64,000 bases of DNA from Cladocopium goreaui (lineage: Eukaryota; Sar; Dinophyceae; Suessiales; Symbiodiniaceae). Of this stretch, positions 44,229 through 52,105 are shown one piece after another. The translations under genes were made by a program, and so were the position numbers. The DNA lies in assembly GCA_947184155.2 (NCBI GenBank), contig CAMXCT020001403.1, positions 81,916 to 145,915 on the forward strand, in the 5' to 3' direction. The first letter of the stretch is position 1. Each line of letters opens with the position of its first letter. The notes under the pieces are model-generated. The model made no database searches, was not told the DNA's origin, and saw nothing but the letters and a program-made list of their open reading frames with translations.

Positions 44229-45148
44229 AGTGGTACACGAAGAAAACCATGAGATAGGGTTTGTTGGTCCCCTTGGTGGCGATCACTGGTAGCTGGGAGA
44301 CAAAGGCAATGCGTCTCCAGTAGTTCCCGTAGGAATCCTGTGCCACTGGTATGCTTGTCATCTTGCTGGAAGACATGTCTAGCATCCTGTTCACCAGACG
44401 CCGCATTCGCATCGATGAGGAGAACTAAATCTTTGTCTTGAACAGCGTCCTGAATGCTGATCATTGTGTCATTCCACCAATCAGCACGTTCTGAATGTGG
44501 AATACCGCTTTGCGGAGCATAGATGACAGCAATCATGAAGTCCAAGTGTAGATTGTGAACACGTACAAGCATACATCTTGGGCTGGCGAAGGTGACCACA
44601 ATATCTTTCTTGGTGAAGTAAAGGGGTCGACCACTTTGCCAACCATATGGTTGATTGAGGTTCACCCACAATTCCACTCCTTGGTGTCCATGATAGTCGC
44701 CACTGGCCAGTCGAAGAACAGATGCTGTGGTCGTCGAGCAGGCTGTTGTGCGAGTCTCTTGCAATCCAAGAAAATGGAGGTGGAGGTGTTTGAATTGTTC
44801 TCGCACATAATGCAACTTGCCAGGTGTACCATCAGCACCCTTGTAGAAGGTGCGGACATTTGCCGTTGCAAAACTCAAAGCCACATCTGTGCGCACTGTG
44901 TGTTGCTCTGCAGTTGAGACGGTGTGAGATGCATCCTCTGGGAGCTGTGGCGGTGGAATGGCAAGCCCTCCGTCACAGGATCTGGGCAAATCTCCGTCCT
45001 GTGCCAGGACCATCCAAAGTACACGCAAAATGCGCCCAAAGGTGGGCATGTTGATCTGCTGCCGTGGAAGGTACTGACTGTCTCGTCCTTCAAGCTTGGC
45101 AAAATGATCTACCAACTCATTGTAGGATATTGTAGGGCTCCCCTGCAT
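44205..45148 (-). pseudogene. LINE ORF2, middle part: end of RNase H and APE-type endonuclease
   Basis: Begins with the C-terminal RNase H helix (YNELVDHFAK). The endonuclease would nick target DNA to prime reverse transcription. Motifs of the exonuclease-endonuclease-phosphatase fold: Asn in FATANVRTF (residue 97 of this ORF), Glu in FLGLQETRT (131), VIYAPQSG (209-215), and D-x-N in LLIDANAAS (246-248). The final SDH-type motif (GDHTAV) is in the next ORF. A frameshift at about 44200-44230 therefore separates the last strands from the rest. The frame itself stays open to 43721, but that part is a shadow of the RT ORF. Confidence 0.82.
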
Positions 45149-48100
45149 GACTGCGTGTATGTGAAACTCGCAGATGATCTTCAGGTAAAATTGCTTCTAG
45201 CGCTTGAAAAGCAGCTCGAAGATGACAAAAGGGAGTACTCGGTGAACTGGTTCCAAGAGTCCCAGAGGCTTGTCCACCCACCAGAAGAGAGTCAGTCACA
45301 AAGATAGTCGGGAGCCTGTGGTTCTGTGCAAGCCGCCAAAGAGCGCTCCACAACAGTGCCTCGGTTTCTGCTGCATCGGAGCCGATGTGATCTGTACCAA
45401 CATGATGAGGACGATCTGGTTCATAAAGGATCTGTTGACAAGTCAGGCCAATGAACTCCAGGTTTCGTCCAGAATTGTCATCTTGGTCAGGGTACTGTTC
45501 CGCAAAAACGGCAAAGCACCAAGAGTCGCTCACTTCATGCAGGTCAGTCCATAGAGGCGAGCAATGTCTTTTCTTGCTCTGAGAGGATCCATCCGCATAA
45601 ATGATCAATCTGTCATGTCGAGAGAGCGGTCGACATTGCGCGATGGCCTCTTGTATGAAGTCTGGCACCTCATATGGAGTGATGTCTGTAATCAACTGCA
45701 GAGGTGGCGCATTGAAAAATGCTTGAAGCTCCTGACAGTCTACCTCAATGACATGCGCAGATCGTGATCGATCAAAACCTTTATCAAAGAAAGGTTTGGT
45801 CATGTTGATTTGCAGTGGCTGTGGTGAGGGCCAAGGTGTGGGCAACCTCAGTGGTTTGTGGTCCTCTTCATGCTTGGGCTCCACGTTGCAAAAATGCAAG
45901 AACGTGACATAGTCATTGACGTGTTCACGGTGCGTAATCACTGCTTTGTGAAAACCCTTCCGATATAGTATCTTCATGTGAGTGATGTCATCCTCCGCAG
46001 GAATTCCACGTTGCACATGAATGCCATTCTTAGTGGTCGTGTCCTGGTTGCAATAGATGTGCATCACTTCATGATGGAAGATACGAGGCTGAAAATACAC
46101 GGCATCATGCTGGCCACATGAGAAAACTTCACCTTCATAGCCCATGCTGTGAAGTTCTTGACGAACTTGTTCAGGTGTGCCTGGAACTTCAACCTCCACA
46201 AAGTGTGGGATTTGGGTGGAAGATCTGTAGGTCGGTGGCCAGTGGATGTAGATAATGCCTGTGGCAGGGCAAGGAGGTTCCATGTCCTCTTCCAAGATGG
46301 AGGGTGTGCAGGTTGATGTATCCAATCGTGGCCCATGGGTGTGAGCCACCTGCCCATGTGTTTGGCGCTCACGATGGATGATTTGCACTTTTGTTTGAAG
46401 AAGGTTGGTGCCGTCGCGCATGTCTTGATAGGTAGGTCTCCTGTGCATTTGGATCAGAAGTCCTTGTCCATTGCGAGCAGGAAAGACCGTTCCCGGCTGG
46501 ATGAGGAATCGATCATACCAAGTCTGGCATGTCATCGCAGCCCCTGTCGCAAGGCATCGTCCGGCCAGTCCCAATGCCATCAGCAAGTTCTGAACATACA
46601 TGTGTTCATGGGTGGTGATTGCAAGTTGCATTGTAACAGCACGTCTTGCATGACTAAGATCGACCACTGTCGTCAGAACGGTGGCAAAGACTTCATGCGG
46701 CCGCTGGATCAGGAGCACATGAGCTGCCGTCTCGCGATGTGTGTTGATGGGAGTGGGAGTCACGACCTGAATGATCGATGGCATTGCTGGATTCAACATA
46801 TCCTGCCACGTCTGGCGGATTTGAGCTTCCCACTGCGTATAGTCCTCGTAAAGACGGACTGTTCTGGGCCGAGTGCATGTCCAGAAATTTTGGTCGTGTT
46901 GATCGACGAACCATGTTTGGATCCTGGTTGATGCTGTTTCACCCTCCCAACTAAACGCAGTCCGGATCCAGTGTTGGTGTAGTTCTTGGATCTCTTCAGG
47001 CATTGTATTCAAGTTGGGGGTCAGTGGATTGAATGCTGGTGCTCCAGGATTGAAGACGAAACGTGCACATCGTCTGCTGGTTGATGACGTTGCAAGTCCA
47101 TCATTTGGTGCGTGCGCATCATCTGCTGGTGTAGAAGGCTCACGTCTCCATCTGGTGCGGGAGCGTTGCATGAGCTCCATATGGTCATCGTCATCCTGCG
47201 GCAAGATGAGAGGTCGTATGTGGATGACCAAGCTGGCGGCCCGAGGTATTTCTACCCAATCAGCAAGACCAAAGGGCAGAGCTCCAAGTCTGACAGCACA
47301 TAGTCTGGCTTGGCAGTAGATGAACATCTCGGCCAGGTGCAGCACATTGCGCTCTGTCATGATGTTGGGAAGTGAGTAGGCCCCATGCCTCGTGGAATCT
47401 CCATGTCGGTCGCGGACGTGTATGGTGATAAGTCCAACACCATGTTGAGGTCTTGTGGATTGTTCTAGAATCAAATGGACAAGAACACACTCTGTCATGG
47501 CACACGGCGGGGGCGGTTGCACCAAATGTATGGTCGTGGCCAAGTTGGGGTCAATGATATCTTGCCATAGTTCCAGAATGTCAGTCCTCCACCTGGTGGG
47601 ATCGGCTCCAAGTCTGATGGGTCGTGCTTCGCGACAAATGGTTTGTCGTTGGCGATGGATGTACCATGTGTCAATGTAGGCAATTTCGCCTTCATCACTG
47701 CATTCAATGAGTGCATCTCTGTCAAACCAGTTCCTCAGTCGTTGAAGATCACCTTGATGGAAATCCTGTGTCGGTGCAGCAGGGCGTTGGTCTTGTTGTG
47801 TTGATCCTGGAAGTCCAATAGGTCTGCCCGTCGTAACGTGGTCAGGTGCAACTTTGCATGTGGCTGGTTCCAGATTGTGTAGCAGGTTGGCACAGTCCTG
47901 CTTGAGGTGTCGCATCGCTTTTTGGAAAAGGTTGACTTCCTCAGTATCATTTGTGATCAGGCCTTCTTCCGCACTCTCGTTGTTTCCCAAATCAAGATCT
48001 GACAAGCATGTCTCAGAGTTTGGCAAGTCGCCCACAAAGATCCTGATATAGTCTCCATCTGCCATGTACAAGTTCTCCGTGGCTTGCTCCTCAATGAGTA

Positions 48101-49931
48101 CATTGTTTCTCCAAACATGGCATGGTTGATCTTGGGCATCACATAGTTCTCCCAGGCCAAGTTCATTCAGGAGGCCAGCTCTTGTGAGAATGTGTGGAAT
48201 CCATGTTGGGAATCTGCGGAAGGGCGAAGTCTGTACATTCTGCTCTACATGTAGTTCTCTGTCAATCAAAACGAGACGAACATATGGAGATGGTCGAAAC
48301 TCGGTGGACCGCTGGAGCAACATACAATGTAGGTGGACTGGCTCATAGTCCAAAGGTCTGTGTGGTACTGCGACAACTCGCAAGATGTTTCTTCTGCCAA
48401 AGTTCAGAGCAGCTGCAATTTGACCAAAAAGTGCATCCGGATCACTCCATGGAAGTTGAGCTGATGTGGACAGTCCATCCATGGTGAAGATAACCGTTTG
48501 TCTCCAGTCCAATCCACGTTCAGTTGAGGACACCGTCTCAGGCGAATTTGACGTAGATGATACCTCAATCGGTTGCCGTCGGGCAGGCCGATGTGGTCTT
48601 CTTCCCATGAAGGGAACGGCGTCTTCAGGATCCTGAGGTTGTCCATTTGCTCCCGTAGGATCAGGTCGCGGATGGTCTGCTTCTGGCGGTCCTTCGGGAA
48701 CTTCAGGAGGGTCCCAGCTGTCTCCTTGTCTGTGGTGTCGTTGTTGTTGTACTCGACGGCAGAGATTTTGTTCCGCCTCTTCAATGGAAAGAGAAGAGGG
48801 GATGCGGATGTGTACACTCAGTCCATGAAAAGTGGCGATGTCTTGATCATCGGGTTGTAGTTGATGACCAATGTGGACTGTGCAGCGATCAATTCCTTGT
48901 TGCTCACGCTGAAGACAAATTTGTTCCACACCCGCCAAATGTCGGACTCGTGCAGGAGGAAGTAGGAGATCAGTCGAGTGAGCAGAATGTCGGAAGGTGG
49001 TCACTGGGTCCATGATGTGCACTGCAGTGATGAGGCACGCAGCCCGGTCTGCTCTGTAATGTTGGTGCACAATGACGGTGGCTACCGTTCCTCGGAAAGG
49101 GATGTGTGGTGGTTCAGGACGTACAATGACAATGTCCAATGAGGCTTGGTTGTCCACCATGTCTTCCCATATGAACCGTACATCAGCCTCCCATTCTTGG
49201 TATTCCTGGTCAAAGCGCAGGATTCTAGGCTCATCATGAAACCTGTGTGTCTCGTGGTCAATGTAAAAGGAGCTGACCATGATGACCGGACCTTCTTCTT
49301 CATCACTCACTTCTCCTTCTTCTTCCAGCAGTTGTCGTATATTCTGTCCCCAAGACGGCATATGGACGTCTCCTCGAGGAGGTCGATGGTGACCTGGTCC
49401 AGGGGTGGCATCAGTGGTGTCAGCAGCGCCAGCGCTCGGGAACATGGTGGCTGCCTCAACTGGGGGAGCAGTATTCTCTCCATTGGCGTAGTCAATGAGG
49501 CTGTGGCCAGCAGGACACTGCCATTGATCTGCATTGAAGTCAAAATTGATGTTGGAAAATTCTCCTCCTCGAAGTAGACCCGCACTCCAAGGCATTGTAC
49601 CATTGCCAAGACATACATCGGGAACGGTGATCTTGTACATGGTTAACTCATCATCCAGGCCCATCAGAACATCAACGTCCGAAGCAAAACCCAAGCTTCG
49701 ACGAGGTGAAGGAGCCATGTGTGTGAGCGTAGCTGATTTTGTGTCACTGGAGATTCCATCATAGGTCCCCAATTCGAATGCAAGGGAACGCGCATTCTCA
49801 ATGGCGGCGAACTCATTGATGAAGTTGTACTCCTCGACAATGCTGTGGGACCATTTGAGGACAGCAACTTCGCCTGAAATGGCATGGCTGTCGATTGTCT
49901 GTGGCTTCAGGTTGGCATACTGTGCAGTCAT
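45117..49931 (-). CDS. LINE ORF2, N-terminal part: triplicated domain and RNase H
   Basis: 1604 residues from the ATG at 49931-49929. A domain of unknown function occurs three times, near residues 220, 755 and 1005. Each has an aromatic start (FYIDHETHRF, TWYIHRQRQTI, TWFVDQHDQNFW), then R-x-[IV]-R-[LF]...W...I...W-[EQ]-D, then a strand ending in V.P.P. At about residues 1440-1604 is RNase H: Asp in LIIYADGSS, Glu in AETEALLWSA, Asp in FVTDSLLVGG and His in HTRSHAGEPYN. The RNase H is cut short by a 10-bp tandem duplication (ATTGTAGGAT on the + strand, 45119-45128, copied at 45129 onwards), which shifts the frame to a stop at 45117. The rest of RNase H (YNELVDHFAKLEG) continues in the next frame. 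RNase H lies upstream of the endonuclease and RT here, which is unusual. Confidence 0.8.
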   Translation of the reverse strand: MTAQYANLKPQTIDSHAISGEVAVLKWSHSIVEEYNFINEFAAIENARSLAFELGTYDGISSDTKSATLTHMAPSPRRSLGFASDVDVLMGLDDELTMYKITVPDVCLGNGTMPWSAGLLRGGEFSNINFDFNADQWQCPAGHSLIDYANGENTAPPVEAATMFPSAGAADTTDATPGPGHHRPPRGDVHMPSWGQNIRQLLEEEGEVSDEEEGPVIMVSSFYIDHETHRFHDEPRILRFDQEYQEWEADVRFIWEDMVDNQASLDIVIVRPEPPHIPFRGTVATVIVHQHYRADRAACLITAVHIMDPVTTFRHSAHSTDLLLPPARVRHLAGVEQICLQREQQGIDRCTVHIGHQLQPDDQDIATFHGLSVHIRIPSSLSIEEAEQNLCRRVQQQRHHRQGDSWDPPEVPEGPPEADHPRPDPTGANGQPQDPEDAVPFMGRRPHRPARRQPIEVSSTSNSPETVSSTERGLDWRQTVIFTMDGLSTSAQLPWSDPDALFGQIAAALNFGRRNILRVVAVPHRPLDYEPVHLHCMLLQRSTEFRPSPYVRLVLIDRELHVEQNVQTSPFRRFPTWIPHILTRAGLLNELGLGELCDAQDQPCHVWRNNVLIEEQATENLYMADGDYIRIFVGDLPNSETCLSDLDLGNNESAEEGLITNDTEEVNLFQKAMRHLKQDCANLLHNLEPATCKVAPDHVTTGRPIGLPGSTQQDQRPAAPTQDFHQGDLQRLRNWFDRDALIECSDEGEIAYIDTWYIHRQRQTICREARPIRLGADPTRWRTDILELWQDIIDPNLATTIHLVQPPPPCAMTECVLVHLILEQSTRPQHGVGLITIHVRDRHGDSTRHGAYSLPNIMTERNVLHLAEMFIYCQARLCAVRLGALPFGLADWVEIPRAASLVIHIRPLILPQDDDDHMELMQRSRTRWRREPSTPADDAHAPNDGLATSSTSRRCARFVFNPGAPAFNPLTPNLNTMPEEIQELHQHWIRTAFSWEGETASTRIQTWFVDQHDQNFWTCTRPRTVRLYEDYTQWEAQIRQTWQDMLNPAMPSIIQVVTPTPINTHRETAAHVLLIQRPHEVFATVLTTVVDLSHARRAVTMQLAITTHEHMYVQNLLMALGLAGRCLATGAAMTCQTWYDRFLIQPGTVFPARNGQGLLIQMHRRPTYQDMRDGTNLLQTKVQIIHRERQTHGQVAHTHGPRLDTSTCTPSILEEDMEPPCPATGIIYIHWPPTYRSSTQIPHFVEVEVPGTPEQVRQELHSMGYEGEVFSCGQHDAVYFQPRIFHHEVMHIYCNQDTTTKNGIHVQRGIPAEDDITHMKILYRKGFHKAVITHREHVNDYVTFLHFCNVEPKHEEDHKPLRLPTPWPSPQPLQINMTKPFFDKGFDRSRSAHVIEVDCQELQAFFNAPPLQLITDITPYEVPDFIQEAIAQCRPLSRHDRLIIYADGSSQSKKRHCSPLWTDLHEVSDSWCFAVFAEQYPDQDDNSGRNLEFIGLTCQQILYEPDRPHHVGTDHIGSDAAETEALLWSALWRLAQNHRLPTIFVTDSLLVGGQASGTLGTSSPSTPFCHLRAAFQALEAILPEDHLRVSHTRSHAGEPYNILQ

Positions 49932-49933
49932 AC

Positions 49934-51169
49934 TCAACCAGCCTTGCCAAAATGCGGCTTGGATCCGTCTCCAGATGCCATATTTTGGTCTTCGTCCTTG
50001 GGTTGCATGGTGCGCTGTCTTTTGGCAGCATGGTTCTCCTCTGCGATCATGGCTTCTGCTTCTTGATGTAGAGATTGAAGGGAGGTCGCCAAGCCTTCCA
50101 TCGTCTCTGTGATCTTGACAGAGGCTTGTAATGCCGCTGCTGTTTCTGGATCCTCGGTCTCGTCGTCCGAGTTGATCTGTTGGACATCGCCAGCACCCAA
50201 TTTGGCTTGCTTGCAGGTCTCCAAGTCCTTCTTGGCTGTCAGCAGTGATTCTTTGTGAGTGATCACCTGCTCCTGCAGCTTCTGTTCCTGCTCCATGAAT
50301 TGAGCAGCATATGTCCTCCATAGTTGGACCGCGTCCGATAGAAACTTCTTCCACATTGCATGATGTTGGCTGCATGCAAGAACCGCATCGTCGTAGTTCT
50401 GCCTGGCCGTATCCAACGCCGTCACCGCAGCATGGAGGTCGGTCGATGTCTGCTGGCCGAACTTGGTGAGGACCTTCTGAACCTTCTGCTGCATGTCCTC
50501 CGGCAATTCCGCTTGTCGTCCTCTCATCATGGACATCAATCCTCTTACTTCTGCATCTGCAGCATTGCTGGATGGCACCGAAGTCACGGTCATCTTTGGC
50601 ATCGCTGGTGCAGGCATCGTGGGCATTGATGATACGAAGTTCCCACTCATGTTGGGTGCAGGTCCCGGCATGGGTGCCGGCATCTTCGCCATGTTTTGTG
50701 GCGGCGGTGGCGGTAGCGGGGGCATGCTTCCTGCCATCTGCTGCATGGGGAATGGCATGATCTGCTGAGGATACATCGTGGGCATCTGAGGTATTGTGCC
50801 CATTGGACCCATGTAGGCCTGAGGGGCCATGGGCGGCATCATCATTTGGGCCGGCTGATGTGTCGTGGGTGCTTGCTCCTGTTTCGGAGTCTTCTTCGCG
50901 CTCCTTGGTCTCTGTCGCTGTCTCGGCGAGGGCGTACGTCCTCTGGAGTTCGAAGAGTTCCAATGAGCTTGCCAATCTTGCTGCTGTTGCCATGGTGAAC
51001 CGTAATGCTGACCTTGGTCCTGTTGCGATGTCTGCTTCGAGCCATGCACGTAGGACTGGTCGATCACGTTTTGCCATGGTTGCTGGCAGTTGGTGCAGTA
51101 CAAGGCTGTATGTTTCCTCAGCTGTCTGCAAATTCTGCACTTCCACGGTGCTCGATCTGATGACGCCAT
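49934..51169 (-). CDS. LINE ORF1: zinc-finger and coiled-coil RNA-binding protein
   Basis: 411 residues from the ATG at 51169-51167 (MASSDRAPWKC); the frame is open further upstream but this start precedes the first domain. N-terminal finger WKCRIC...YCTNCQQPW (CX2CX10CX2C, RanBP2-like spacing). A basic Arg/Ser/Pro/Gln-rich stretch follows, then a long Met/Pro-rich low-complexity region (MPPLPPPPPQNMAKM). The C-terminal half is helical and likely coiled coil (AAVTALDTARQNYDDAVL through EQEQKLQEQVITHKESLL), ending in an acidic tail. ORF1 proteins of LINEs coat the element RNA and act as chaperones; this architecture fits. The TGA at 49936-49934 is 2 nt before the ORF2 ATG, which suggests termination-reinitiation. 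Confidence 0.8.
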   Translation of the reverse strand: MASSDRAPWKCRICRQLRKHTALYCTNCQQPWQNVIDQSYVHGSKQTSQQDQGQHYGSPWQQQQDWQAHWNSSNSRGRTPSPRQRQRPRSAKKTPKQEQAPTTHQPAQMMMPPMAPQAYMGPMGTIPQMPTMYPQQIMPFPMQQMAGSMPPLPPPPPQNMAKMPAPMPGPAPNMSGNFVSSMPTMPAPAMPKMTVTSVPSSNAADAEVRGLMSMMRGRQAELPEDMQQKVQKVLTKFGQQTSTDLHAAVTALDTARQNYDDAVLACSQHHAMWKKFLSDAVQLWRTYAAQFMEQEQKLQEQVITHKESLLTAKKDLETCKQAKLGAGDVQQINSDDETEDPETAAALQASVKITETMEGLATSLQSLHQEAEAMIAEENHAAKRQRTMQPKDEDQNMASGDGSKPHFGKAG

Positions 51170-51724
51170 TGTTGATGTAATTCTGCGAAGGAAATGAATA
51201 TCCTTCGAATGATGTCCTCCAAGAACTCGTGCGATGTGTCTTCTCCTGGCTGGTGTAAGCAGGAGGATTCCCTTTCGATGCAAAAACCAGGCCCTCCGGG
51301 CGGCCGCTCTTCTCCGCCGCTGTTGCCGGCGATGCGTCGCAGTCGTCGTCAGCAGTCAGAGTCCTCAGGGGGAGCGCACTCTCCGAGACAAGCAAGATCA
51401 CAAAGACGAAGAGGAGCAAAAAGACCATGTAAAAGTCAACCGCAGTCAGGACGGTGGCAAACTCGGGCAGGATCAAGTCAAACTGTCCCAAGATGATGCG
51501 AAGCCCGACCGCGAAGACAATGTACACGTGACCAGTGCAAGAACAGGTGGTGTCGGGTGGTCAATCCGACAGAGCACGTTCCGTAGGTGCCAGGGCGAAC
51601 CAGTTGAGCACCAGACGGCAAAGGCCAAGCTATTGCAAAGGCCCGCGGGCAAGAGGTCACAGGTGCCCGCTAAGGAATGAGCGTGGGGGGTCAGACAAAC
51701 ACGTCGTCCCTCAGCCAAAACCTT
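51170..51724 (-). promoter_or_regulatory. 5' leader of the LINE
   Basis: About 555 bp between the presumed 5' end and the ORF1 ATG. The ORF2 frame is open through most of it and through ORF1, which is an overlap shadow and not coding. Internal promoters usually lie here in LINEs; no motif is identifiable by eye. Confidence 0.4.
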
Positions 51725-52105
51725 TATATATCTATATGCATATATATATGTACATATGCATTTATGTAAATTTGTATGTATATATATATTTGTATATATG
51801 TAAATAAATAAATATATATATATATGTAAATATATATATATGTATATATATATATGTATATATATGTATATATATATTTGTATATATATATTAAATATAT
51901 ATATATGTATATATATATATGTATATTTTCATTTGTATTTACATATATATATATGTATCTATGTATCTATGTATCTATGTATATATGTATATATGTATAT
52001 ATCTATATACGTATATACTTATATATGTATATGTGTATAGGTATATATATACATATTTATACATCCATCCATATATATATATATACATACATACACACAT
52101 ACACA
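51725..52105. repeat. TATATG/TATC microsatellite, right of the LINE
   Basis: About 380 bp of TATATATG, GTATCTAT and TATACATA repeats bordering the LINE 5' end. Together with 39241-39819 it would be one ~1-kb microsatellite before insertion of the LINE. Confidence 0.93.

Larger units (their letters stand above)
39820..51724 (-). mobile_element. Full-length non-LTR (LINE-type) retrotransposon, ~11.9 kb
   Basis: The 3' end is a short A tract (T on the + strand, 39820-39826); the 5' end lies at about 51724. Both sides are TA-rich microsatellite. A TATATATCT at 39811-39819 and at 51725-51733 may be the target duplication, but the sequence is low in complexity. Content 5' to 3': leader (51170-51724), ORF1 (51169-49934), ORF2 first part with three repeated domains and RNase H (49931-45117), endonuclease (45148 to about 44215), then RT, fingers and MT-like domain (to 39906). 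Two frame breaks (near 45119-45138 and 44200-44230) split ORF2. With them removed, ORF2 would be a polyprotein of about 3,300 residues. Such multi-domain LINEs are common in symbiotic dinoflagellates as far as I recall. Confidence 0.9.

Noticed and set aside
49932-51527. N-terminal 532 residues of the long - strand frame that continues into LINE ORF2
   Set aside because: This part overlaps ORF1 in another frame and has no domain; ORF1 has the zinc finger and coiled coil. The ATG at 49931, 2 nt after the ORF1 stop, is a better ORF2 start.
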